From a bacterium (GTDB lineage Bacteria; Sysuimicrobiota; Sysuimicrobiia; Sysuimicrobiales; Segetimicrobiaceae), in contig DASSJF010000087.1 in assembly GCA_035691305.1 (NCBI GenBank), positions 1 through 62,574 of the forward strand: DNA of 62,574 nucleotides, read 5' to 3'. The position numbers were made by a program, and so were the translations under genes. Positions 51,163 to 59,008 of this stretch are shown here, piece after piece; the first letter of the stretch is position 1, and each line of letters begins with the position of its first letter. The notes beneath the pieces are model-generated. The model saw only the letters and a program-made list of their open reading frames with translations. It did not search any database and was not told where the DNA came from.

Positions 51163-51582
51163 ATGCGGCCGCGGCTGTACCGGTCGCGGACCGACTACTG
51201 GATCGCGGGCGTCTGCGGCGGGCTCGGGCGGTACTTCGGTGTCGACAGCAATCCGATCCGGCTCGGGTTCGTGGTCCTCGCCGCCTGGAACGGCCTCGGG
51301 GTGCTGCTGTACCTCGTGACGGTCGTGATCGTGCCGGAGGAACCCCTCGGAGAGACGCCCGTGGGCGCGCCGGTCCCGCCGCCCCCGCCGCTGCTGGGAC
51401 CTCCCGCCCACGAAGGACGCCGGATGCGGATGCTGGGTTGGCTCCTCATCCTGGGCGGCGCGTATCTCTTGCTCCGGAATTTTCACCTGCTGTCGATTCC
51501 GGTCGTGCAGGACCAGGTGTTCCCGGTGCTGTTGATTCTCGGTGGACTCGTGCTGTTGCTGATGCGCGATTCTCGGCGCTAG
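51163..51582 (+). CDS. PspC domain membrane protein
   Basis: 139 residues from ATG 51163, directly after the lyase stop. The PspC motif LYRSRTDYWIAGVCGGLGRY and the helix VLAAWNGLGVLLYLVTVVI are followed by a Pro-rich loop and two further hydrophobic helices (a liaF/toastrack-like TM pair). PspC proteins act in envelope stress responses. The stop shares CTAG (51579-51582) with the convergent glycosyltransferase gene. Confidence 0.9.
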   Translation: MRPRLYRSRTDYWIAGVCGGLGRYFGVDSNPIRLGFVVLAAWNGLGVLLYLVTVVIVPEEPLGETPVGAPVPPPPPLLGPPAHEGRRMRMLGWLLILGGAYLLLRNFHLLSIPVVQDQVFPVLLILGGLVLLLMRDSRR

Positions 51583-53105
51583 GGTCGCGAAGGAATGGGC
51601 CGTCCCAGAAAATCGCGGCACCACACCAGGTCGAGCGTGCGCACGACGACGCCGCGCCGGACGACCGGAACGGTCGGGCCGCGCTCGACGGCGCCGCAGC
51701 CCTGCCGCAGATCGACGTCGCGTCGGTACCGGCCGTCCTGAATGAACAGGCCGTCCCGGCCGCGCAGATCGCCGAGGCGCGTCCAGTACCGGTACTCGTC
51801 GTTGCCGGTCACGGAGGCCGCAAGATACCGCCCGCCGGTGCCGAAGTCGAACTGCGCAAGCACCTGGTAGCGGTCGCTCGCGATGAAGAACGGGCCGTGC
51901 GCGTCACGGCGGGCCACGGCGGCGATCGTCGGCGCCGCGGAGCGCCACCCGTAATAGTCCACGGTCGGATCGAGCCGCGGCGGGAGGAGTACGCCGGAGA
52001 TCACCGGCAGCGCGTGGGTCAACACGGTCACCAGGACGGCGGACGCAACGCCCGCGCCGACCCCAAACCGCCACACCGGCGGCCGCGCGGACCAGGGCCG
52101 CTCGGTAACGAGCGCGGCTAGCGCGATCGTCGCGGTCATGTAGCCCGGTGCGGCCCAGTGCCCCTTCGCGGCGCCGACGAGGCTGGCCGCGGTGACGCCC
52201 GCGATCACGGGGATGCCGGCGGCCGCGAGAAACAGCCAGCCCGGCGCCGACGCGTCCGCGCCGAACCCTCGGCGCCAGGACACGACGAGCGCCCAGACGA
52301 GCCAGGGAAAGAGGAGGGGAGCGAGATAGATGAACTGCAGCCCGAGGAAGACCGGCGCGTTGGGGCCGGCGGACCAGCCGGGTCGGCCCCGCAGTGTGAA
52401 CGAAAACGACGCCCACTGGTGGGTGGCATTCCACCACACGACCGGCGCAAACAGCAGAGCCGCGATCGCGAGCCCGGCGTACGGCTCGGGCCGCCGCAGC
52501 CACCGCCGATAGGGGGAAGCGGCGAGCCAGAGCGCCGCCGACAGCGGCAGCGCGGCTGCCGTGTACTTGCTGTCGAGCGCGAGCCCGAGCCAGACGCCGG
52601 CGTACAGCCAGGGGCGCACGCCCGTGTTGATTTCAGGGTGGCCGGCCGCGGGTAGGCCGGCGCCGCGGGCCGCCCGCCACGTCCACAACAGGGTGAGCAC
52701 CCAGGCAAGGCCGAGCGGACCGTCCGGCACGGCGAGCAGGCCGCCGGCGGCGAAGACGGGGATGACGTTGAGCAGCGCGACCGCCACGGTCGCGGCGTCG
52801 CCACGGCCTGAGACCTCGCGCGCGAGGACCCAAAGCGCGAGCGAGGTGATCCCGAACAGCGCCACGGCGACGAAGTGCACGGCGAAGGCGGTGTTGCCGA
52901 AGACCGCGGTGCTCGCGTGAATCAGCCAGGCGATCGCCGGCGGCTGGTCGAGGTAGCCCGGGGCGAGATGCCGGGACCACTCCCAATAGAACGTCTCGTC
53001 GTCCCCGAGAGGCAGGACGGCCGCGATCGCGAGCCGGAGCAGCGTGAGCGCGGCCACCCCGGCGATGACCGCACGCGGAATCTTCCCACGGTCCCGTTCG
53101 GCCAT
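51579..53105 (-). CDS. GT39-like (PMT/ArnT) membrane glycosyltransferase
   Basis: 508 residues from ATG (53103-53105). About ten to twelve hydrophobic helices are visible. The catalytic acidic pair is in LPLGDDETFYWEWS in the first loop, followed by HLAPGYLDQPPAIAWL, the typical PMT/ArnT loop sequence. The C-terminal 100 residues form a soluble domain with RYQVLAQFDF. It transfers a sugar from a polyprenyl-phosphate donor to a protein or lipid at the outer membrane face. Acceptor unknown. Confidence 0.9.
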   Translation of the reverse strand: MAERDRGKIPRAVIAGVAALTLLRLAIAAVLPLGDDETFYWEWSRHLAPGYLDQPPAIAWLIHASTAVFGNTAFAVHFVAVALFGITSLALWVLAREVSGRGDAATVAVALLNVIPVFAAGGLLAVPDGPLGLAWVLTLLWTWRAARGAGLPAAGHPEINTGVRPWLYAGVWLGLALDSKYTAAALPLSAALWLAASPYRRWLRRPEPYAGLAIAALLFAPVVWWNATHQWASFSFTLRGRPGWSAGPNAPVFLGLQFIYLAPLLFPWLVWALVVSWRRGFGADASAPGWLFLAAAGIPVIAGVTAASLVGAAKGHWAAPGYMTATIALAALVTERPWSARPPVWRFGVGAGVASAVLVTVLTHALPVISGVLLPPRLDPTVDYYGWRSAAPTIAAVARRDAHGPFFIASDRYQVLAQFDFGTGGRYLAASVTGNDEYRYWTRLGDLRGRDGLFIQDGRYRRDVDLRQGCGAVERGPTVPVVRRGVVVRTLDLVWCRDFLGRPIPSRP

Positions 53106-53132
53106 TTCGCGTACGATGGTACCGTCGCCCCG

Positions 53133-53160
53133 GCCGGCGCGTCAACGCCGGCGCTTTGTT
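53133..53160 (+). terminator. Terminator-like hairpin in the gap before cmk
   Basis: GCCGGCG (53133-53139) pairs with CGCCGGC (53146-53152), 6-base loop, followed by GCTTTGTTT. The only plus-strand gene that could be affected is cmk, since the upstream neighbour is on the minus strand. A TACGAT (53112-53117) just before could be a -10. This would again be a leader attenuator, but the promoter is weak. Confidence 0.4.
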
Positions 53161-53237
53161 TACGCGGTTGCGAGCCGGTCCGCCGCAGGCGGTCGGCCCG
53201 CGAGGCGTTCGCCGCGAGGCCGACGAAGTCGTGGCGT

Positions 53238-53921
53238 GTGGCGGGAAAGGGCAAAGACATCGCGGTGGCGATCGACGGTCCGATGGGCTCGGGAAAGAGC
53301 ACGATCGCCCGCGAAGTCGCGCGCCGGCTCGGATACCGCCACGTCGACACCGGCGCGATGTACCGCGCCGTTGCCGCGGCGGCCCTGCGGCACGCTGTCT
53401 CGCCCGACGATGAGGCGGCCCTCACCGCGCTCGCGGGCCGCGTCCGCGTCGAGCCGGGCACGGGGGGCGGCGCGCGCGTCTATGTGGACGGCGAGGACGT
53501 GACGCCGGCCCTCCGCACGGTCGAGGTCAATCGCATCGTGAGCCGCGTCGCCCGCGTCGCGGGCGTCCGCGCGGCGCTGCGCGATAGGCAGCGGGCGCTC
53601 GGCGCCGCCGGCGGCGTGGTGATGGAGGGACGCGACATCGGCTCGGTCATTCTCCCGGACGCCGACGTCAAAGTATATCTCACCGCCTCCGAATCGGCGC
53701 GCGCGCGCCGGCGCCAGGCGGAACTCGCCGCCTTCGGTGAGATGGTCCCGCTCGAGGAGGTCCGCCGCATCGAGGCGGAGGACGACCGCGCGGCCACGAC
53801 GCGGGCCGTGGCCCCGCTCGTTGTGGCGCCGGACGCCGCGGTGATCGACAGCACCGACCTGGGGGTCGACGAAGTAGTGGCGAAGATCATGGCGCTGGTG
53901 GACCGCGCGCGTGGTCTATAG
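53238..53921 (+). CDS. cmk: Cytidylate kinase
   Basis: 227 residues from GTG 53238 (no good Shine-Dalgarno). The P-loop is IDGPMGSGKSTIA (about residues 11-23), followed by GYRHVDTGAMYRAVA, VVMEGRDIGSVILPDADVKV and the LID region. It phosphorylates CMP and dCMP. It overlaps plsC by 11 bases, the usual neighbour in many bacteria. Confidence 0.95.
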   Translation: MAGKGKDIAVAIDGPMGSGKSTIAREVARRLGYRHVDTGAMYRAVAAAALRHAVSPDDEAALTALAGRVRVEPGTGGGARVYVDGEDVTPALRTVEVNRIVSRVARVAGVRAALRDRQRALGAAGGVVMEGRDIGSVILPDADVKVYLTASESARARRRQAELAAFGEMVPLEEVRRIEAEDDRAATTRAVAPLVVAPDAAVIDSTDLGVDEVVAKIMALVDRARGL

Positions 53922-54543
53922 GATCTCCAAAGCTCTACTGCGCATCATCCTGGGTGTGTTGTTCGGGTTTCGGGTGGACGGCCGCGAACACGAGCCGGCC
54001 GCCGGGCCCGTCGTCGTCGTGAGCAACCACCTGAGCGATCTCGACCCGCTCGTGGTCGGGGCGGCGCTGCGACGCCGCGTGGCCTTCATGGCGAAGCACG
54101 AACTCTTCCGCGTCCCCGGCGTGCGCTGGTGGATCACGAAGTGCGGCGCGTTTCCGGTGCGGCGCGGCACCGCCGACCGGCACGCGCTGCGGACCGCGCT
54201 CGAGATCTTGCAGAACGGCGGGGTGCTCGTCATGTTTCCGGAGGGCACGCGCGGACGGGACCGCGCGCTCCGGGAGCCCGAGCCGGGCGCCGCGCTGCTG
54301 GCCCGCCGAACCGGGGCGGCGCTGCTGCCGGTCGCCGTGCTCGGGACGGACGTGGTGCTACCTCGGGACGCGCACCGGTTGCGGCGCGCGCGAATCGCGG
54401 TTCGGATCGGCCCGCCGCTCTACGTCACCCCGCCCGCGCAGGCCGGATCGGCCGCGGCCGGCGAGCGGGTCTCACGGGGCCGCGAGGAGCTCGACGCGAT
54501 CGGACGGCTCTACATGACGGAGATCGCGCGCCTCTTGTCCTGA
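53911..54543 (+). CDS. plsC: 1-acyl-sn-glycerol-3-phosphate acyltransferase
   Basis: 210 residues from GTG 53911. The catalytic HX4D is NHLSDLDP and the second block FPEGTRGRD binds the phosphate; a membrane-associated N-terminal helix (residues 8-20) precedes them. It makes phosphatidic acid, working after the PlsY encoded at 60382. The stop is 12 bases from the end of the convergent HD-GYP gene. Confidence 0.94.
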   Translation: MVYRISKALLRIILGVLFGFRVDGREHEPAAGPVVVVSNHLSDLDPLVVGAALRRRVAFMAKHELFRVPGVRWWITKCGAFPVRRGTADRHALRTALEILQNGGVLVMFPEGTRGRDRALREPEPGAALLARRTGAALLPVAVLGTDVVLPRDAHRLRRARIAVRIGPPLYVTPPAQAGSAAAGERVSRGREELDAIGRLYMTEIARLLS

Positions 54544-54555
54544 GCCGGCGGCCGT

Positions 54556-56436
54556 TCACGCGTCGTGCGGCAGCAGGCGCAGCGCGACGTCGGCGATGGC
54601 CGGATCGAAATGGCTACCGGCCCGCGCGGCGATGTACCTCCTGACCCGCTCGATGGGCCACCTCCTGCGGTATGGCCGGTCCGACAGCAACGCGTCCCAC
54701 ACGTCCACGATCGCGAAGATGCGGGCGGCGAGTGGAATTTCCTCGCCGCGAAGTCCCCGGGGATACCCGGTGCCGTCCCATTTTTCGTGGTGGCAGTAGG
54801 GGATGGCCCGCGCCGGCCGCAGGTACTCGATCGGCGCGAGGAGGTCGTCCGCATACTTGGGGTGAAGCCGCATCACGGCCCGTTCTTCTTCGCTCAATCG
54901 ACCCTGCTTCGAGAGGATCGCATCGGGAATGCCGATCTTTCCGACGTCGTGGAGCAGCGCCCCGCGGCGGAAGTGGACGAGCTCTGCCCCGGCGAGGCCC
55001 ACCGCGCGTGCCAGCCGCACCGCGAGCTCGGTGACGCGCTGGGTGTGCCCCTCGGTCTCCTTGTCGCGCAGATCCAGCGCGCGCGCCCAGCCTTCGAGCG
55101 TTGTATCGTACGCGCGCACGAGCTCCGCGTTCGAGCGCTGCAGGTCGCCGAACAGCACGGCGTTGTCGATCGCGATGGCCGCCTGTGCGGCGAGCGCTTC
55201 GAGGAACTCCCGCCACTCCTCGTCGGGAAGAAACGGTCGGCGGTGTAGCACCTCCAACACGCCCTTGACCTGGCCTTTCGCAAGCAGCGGCATGGCGAAG
55301 TACGCGGCGACCCCGTACGCCTGGAGAGCCGCCTGGTCGATCCGCGCGTCCGGATCGGTCGCCACGTCCCCGATCGTTACGAGCCGCGACCCCGCCGCCG
55401 CGCGCGCCGCGAGGCCCGGGGCGACCGGCCCGGCCGTCCAGCCGTTCGCCGAGTGTCCACCGGCCACGAGGCCTCGCGCGGCCGTCCGCGTCAGCGTCGC
55501 GCTCTCCGGCTCGAACAGCAGGATGTCCGCGCCGTCCGCGCCGAGCTGCATCGTCACCTGGTCGAGAAGCACGCTCAGCGTGACCCGCGCGTCGAGGCTG
55601 CCGGTGATAGCAAGGTCGACGGTCCGCAGGCTGGCCAGACGGCTGAGTTGCCGCTGCAGAGCCGCTTCCGCCTCCTTGCGTGGGGTAATGTCCTCCATCG
55701 CGCCGTCGTAGTAGGCGGTCGCACCGTCGTCGCCGCGCACGGCACGCGCGGTGTCCCGCGTCCAGATGACCGCCCCGTCGCGCCGCGTCATCCGCGTCTC
55801 GTGGCCGAGCACGACGCCGGCGAGTTCGATCTGCGCGAGCCACCGCGCGCCGTCCGCCGAATCCGCGTACCGGTCCCCCGCGTTGACGCCCAGGATCGAC
55901 TCGCGATCGGGATAACCCAGCATCTCGCACAGGGCAGCGTTGGCATCGACGATGCGGCCGTCGGGCGTCGCCCGGTACAGCCCGATCGGCACCTGCTCGA
56001 ACAGATCGCGATACTCCTTCTTGCTCTCGCGCTGCTCTCGGCGAAGCTGCCAAACCGTGAGGCATCGCGCTACGGACGGACCCAGGTCGGCCGGGCCGTC
56101 CTTCGTGAGGTAGTCGACGGCGCCGCCGCTCATCAGCGTCACGGTGGCGTCTTCTCCGATCGTGCCTGTTACCGCGATAAAGGGGATCTCCGGCCCGTGC
56201 TGGCGCAGCAGTTCCAGCGCTCGCTCACCGCCGAGCCGGGGCAGCGCGTAGTCGCTCAGCACGAGGTCGGGGGAGCGCGCAAGGGCGTCGAGGTATGCTT
56301 CCTCGCTCTCGACTATCTCCCATTCCACGGCGAAACCGACGTGGCGCAACTCGGCAACCACCAGTTCGGCATACGTCGGTTCGTCGTCGACGACAAGGAC
56401 CCGCAGCCGGACACCGTTCGGAGGATGCATTTCCAC
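54556..56436 (-). CDS. Response regulator with PAS, GAF and HD-GYP domains (c-di-GMP phosphodiesterase)
   Basis: 626 residues. Domains in order: receiver (about 11-125; VLVVDDEP, phospho-acceptor in LVLSDYALP, Lys in YLTKDG), PAS (about 140-255; GLYRATPDGRIVDANAALC), GAF (about 280-425), HD-GYP (about 445-620). The HD-GYP core is intact with LLHDVGKIGIPD and HHEKWDGTGYPRGL. It should degrade cyclic di-GMP under control of phosphorylation and ligand sensing. No cognate histidine kinase is adjacent. Transcribed divergently from the CRP-type regulators beside it. Confidence 0.94.
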   Translation of the reverse strand: MEMHPPNGVRLRVLVVDDEPTYAELVVAELRHVGFAVEWEIVESEEAYLDALARSPDLVLSDYALPRLGGERALELLRQHGPEIPFIAVTGTIGEDATVTLMSGGAVDYLTKDGPADLGPSVARCLTVWQLRREQRESKKEYRDLFEQVPIGLYRATPDGRIVDANAALCEMLGYPDRESILGVNAGDRYADSADGARWLAQIELAGVVLGHETRMTRRDGAVIWTRDTARAVRGDDGATAYYDGAMEDITPRKEAEAALQRQLSRLASLRTVDLAITGSLDARVTLSVLLDQVTMQLGADGADILLFEPESATLTRTAARGLVAGGHSANGWTAGPVAPGLAARAAAGSRLVTIGDVATDPDARIDQAALQAYGVAAYFAMPLLAKGQVKGVLEVLHRRPFLPDEEWREFLEALAAQAAIAIDNAVLFGDLQRSNAELVRAYDTTLEGWARALDLRDKETEGHTQRVTELAVRLARAVGLAGAELVHFRRGALLHDVGKIGIPDAILSKQGRLSEEERAVMRLHPKYADDLLAPIEYLRPARAIPYCHHEKWDGTGYPRGLRGEEIPLAARIFAIVDVWDALLSDRPYRRRWPIERVRRYIAARAGSHFDPAIADVALRLLPHDA

Positions 56437-56654
56437 CCAAGCCTACCGCCGGCGGCGGGGACCGTCGCTGCAGGGCGTCACACCGTGCGCTCGCGCAATC
56501 GGTGCGCTGGCGCACCCTCGCAGGGGAGCGCTCCCCCGCACCGAACCTGCTGGGCACGACGATGGATGCCCGGCACGCGCTCTCCCAGACCGCGCCCGGC
56601 GAGCAGCAGCGTCTACTTTGCCGTCGAATCGAAGCCGGCAGACCTGGTCGCACC

Positions 56655-56849
56655 GTGATCAAGATGCCGCCGTCGCGGCGGGATTTGGCCGAAAGGACCG
56701 GCACCTCGCCCTCCACCGTCAGCCGGATTCTTAAGGAATGGCGCCGTCAGAACGTAGTGGACTCGCGGCGCACGCGCATCGTCGCCCGCGGCCGGGAACG
56801 CCTCGTAGAGGCCGCGCCGCTGAAATCGCCGGGCTCGAGCCGGCCATAG
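56655..56849 (+). pseudogene. Remnant of a CRP-family regulator (HTH part only)
   Basis: A 64-codon stretch (VIKMPPSRRDLAERTGTSPSTV start) encodes a CRP-type winged helix very similar to the C-terminus of the next gene (compare SRRDLAELVITSPYTVSRIL). No cNMP-binding domain precedes it in frame. A few upstream residues (LLCRRIEAGRPGRT) still look CRP-like. It may be a decayed duplicate or a short standalone HTH protein. The 218 bases between the HD-GYP gene and this piece hold no clear gene. Confidence 0.45.
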
Positions 56850-56851
56850 CC

Positions 56852-58087
56852 GTGCGATCGCGCGTCGCGAGCACCCCGGATCACGTGGTCGTCGTATATG
56901 AGGACGCCGCGGAGCTCTTCAAGTTCATCGTCCCGTACGTCAAGGACGGGCTCGCGAAGGGGGAGCGCTGCGTGTATCTCGCGGCCGAGGCAGGGCCCGG
57001 CCAGATCGTTCGGGCGCTGTCCGCGCATGGGCTCCGGGCCGACCGCGAGATTCAGCGAGGGGCCTTCGCGGTGATGACGACGCGCGAGCTCTTCGGACCG
57101 CCGCCGCTCGAAGCTACCCGCGCGATCAGGGAAATTCTTCGAGTGCAGGCCGAGGCGGCGTCGGCGGGCTTCGGCGGCCTGCGCCTCGCCGGCGATTGGG
57201 CCTGGACCATCGCGCCGCGCGACAACGACGAACTGCGCGAGCTCGAGTCGCTCATCGAACGGGCGGCCGGGCCGGGCCGGTTGACGGTGGCCTGTTTGTA
57301 CCGGCGCGAACGCGTTTCCGCGGACGCGCTGGAACGGCTCGTGCGGTTACACGAGCACGTGGTGGCGAGCGACCGGATCTTCGTCGGCCTGAGCGCACTG
57401 TTTCGAGATCTGCCGGATGCGACGCTGCGAGGACTGGCGCGGTCGGCGCGCGGGCGGGCGGTGCGCAAGAGAGAATTTTTTTTCCATCAGGGCACCCCCG
57501 CGAGGGACGTCTTCCTGCTGACGGGCGGCATGGTGAAGCTGGCCCGCACCGCCCCGGGCGGGGACGAGGTGATTCTCCGAGTGGTCGCGCCGGTGCAGCA
57601 CTTCGGGGACGGCCGCATCGGGCTCGACCAGGCGGTGCGCTTCGCCTCCGCCGAAGCGCTGGAAGATTCCCGCGCGCTGGTCTGGGACAGCGCGGAGATC
57701 GTTCGCGTCGTCCTGGCGCACCCGCAGGCCGGGGTGGCCGTGATTCGGTGGCTACAGGAACTAATGGAGGAGGAGCGGAGCCGGCTTGAAGACGTCATCT
57801 CCGTGGACGTGAGGCGCCGCCTGGCCCGGCTGATTCTTCGCCTCGGCGAATCGCTCGGGCGCAAGACGCGCCGCGGCGTCGTGGTCGACGTGCCGCTCTC
57901 CCGGCGGGACTTGGCCGAACTGGTCATTACCTCGCCGTATACGGTCAGTCGCATCCTGGCCGAGTGGCGGCGTCTCGATATCCTCGATGTGCAACGTACG
58001 CGGATTCTCATTCAGGATGAGGACAACTTGGCGGCGATCGCGGGGCGGCGCGTCTCCGGCGGCGAGGCAGGCGTGAGAATCTCGTAG
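56852..58087 (+). CDS. MEDS-CRP fusion transcription regulator
   Basis: 411 residues from GTG 56852. An N-terminal MEDS sensor (about residues 8-175; DHVVVVYEDAAELFKFIVPY, YLAAEAGPGQIVRAL, GDWAW) is followed by a cNMP-binding-type CRP domain (about 195-320; FFFHQGTPARDVFLLTGGMV) and a winged helix (SRRDLAELVITSPYTVSRIL). MEDS is known from DcmR and from sensor proteins of methanogens and methylotrophs. A run of eight T bases lies at 57476-57483. It probably controls genes in response to an unknown ligand; the HD-GYP gene opposite is a candidate target. Confidence 0.88.
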   Translation: MRSRVASTPDHVVVVYEDAAELFKFIVPYVKDGLAKGERCVYLAAEAGPGQIVRALSAHGLRADREIQRGAFAVMTTRELFGPPPLEATRAIREILRVQAEAASAGFGGLRLAGDWAWTIAPRDNDELRELESLIERAAGPGRLTVACLYRRERVSADALERLVRLHEHVVASDRIFVGLSALFRDLPDATLRGLARSARGRAVRKREFFFHQGTPARDVFLLTGGMVKLARTAPGGDEVILRVVAPVQHFGDGRIGLDQAVRFASAEALEDSRALVWDSAEIVRVVLAHPQAGVAVIRWLQELMEEERSRLEDVISVDVRRRLARLILRLGESLGRKTRRGVVVDVPLSRRDLAELVITSPYTVSRILAEWRRLDILDVQRTRILIQDEDNLAAIAGRRVSGGEAGVRIS

Positions 58088-58101
58088 CCGCCGCGTTCTG
58101 C

Positions 58102-58107
58102 TATGAT
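58102..58107 (+). promoter_or_regulatory. Possible -10 element of ispH
   Basis: TATGAT lies 9 bases before the ATG at 58117, with GAGGA between. Transcription would begin only a few bases before the start codon. No convincing -35 is seen. Confidence 0.4.
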
Positions 58108-58116
58108 GAGGACGCC

Positions 58117-58959
58117 ATGAAAATCATCGTCGGCAAGCACATGGGGTTCTGCGGCGGCGTGCGCCGCGCGGTCGACATCGCGCAGAAGACCGCCGAGGGC
58201 GCGGGCGGTCCCGTGACCACGTGGGGTCCGCTGATCCACAACCCGCAGGTCGTCGGCCGTCTCCAGGCCGCCGGGGTGCAGGTCGCCGAGCGCACGGAAG
58301 GCCTCGAGGGGGAGGCGTTCGTCGTCTCGGCCTACGGCGTCGCGCACGCGGTGCTCGACGCCGCCCGCGCGCGCGGCCTACGGATCGTGGACGCGACCTG
58401 CCCGGTCGTGATCCGCGCCCACGCCCTGTCCAAGAAGCTGGCGGACGAGGGCTACCAGGTCATCTGCGTCGGCGACCATGGGCACCCGGAGATGGTGACG
58501 CTCAAGGAAATGCTCGGCGACCGGGTCACCATCGTGCACACGCGCGAGGAAGCGGCGGCGGTCAAGGTCACCGGCAAGGTCGGGGTGGTCTCGCAGACGA
58601 CCCAGTCGCAGGATAATTTCCGGCAGATCGTCGGCGACCTCGCGATCCGGATCCGCGAACTCAAGGTACTCAACACGCTTTGCCCCGCGATCACCGTCCG
58701 CCAGGAAGAGACGGACGTCATGGTCGAGCAGGTGCAGACGCTGCTCGTGATCGGCGGGCGGGGCAGTTCCAACACGACCCGCCTGGCCGAAATCGGGCGC
58801 GAGCGCAGCCTGCCCACCCACCATATCGAAACCGCAGCCGAGATCCGGCCGGAGTGGTTTGCGGGCGTGGAGTCGGTCGGCGTCGTGTCGGGCGCAAGCA
58901 CCCCGGACTGGATCATCGAGGACGTGCTCCTGCGCCTCGAGGGTCTCGGGACGCGCTGA
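58117..58959 (+). CDS. ispH: 4-hydroxy-3-methylbut-2-enyl diphosphate reductase
   Basis: 280 residues from ATG 58117. The three [4Fe-4S] cysteines are C12 (GFCGGV), C95 (DATCPVV) and C189 (TLCPAI). H41 (LIHNPQVV) and the GHPE acid pair are present, but the second active-site His of E. coli (H74, in AHGV) is Tyr73 here (SAYGV), closer to the AFG of plant and cyanobacterial enzymes. It makes isopentenyl and dimethylallyl diphosphate, the last step of the MEP pathway, used by the prenyl synthase at 21996. Confidence 0.95.
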   Translation: MKIIVGKHMGFCGGVRRAVDIAQKTAEGAGGPVTTWGPLIHNPQVVGRLQAAGVQVAERTEGLEGEAFVVSAYGVAHAVLDAARARGLRIVDATCPVVIRAHALSKKLADEGYQVICVGDHGHPEMVTLKEMLGDRVTIVHTREEAAAVKVTGKVGVVSQTTQSQDNFRQIVGDLAIRIRELKVLNTLCPAITVRQEETDVMVEQVQTLLVIGGRGSSNTTRLAEIGRERSLPTHHIETAAEIRPEWFAGVESVGVVSGASTPDWIIEDVLLRLEGLGTR

Positions 58960-59008
58960 GTCCGTGCTCATCCCCCATCCGTAATCGCGTTCCCGCCGGA
59001 GGCAGGGC

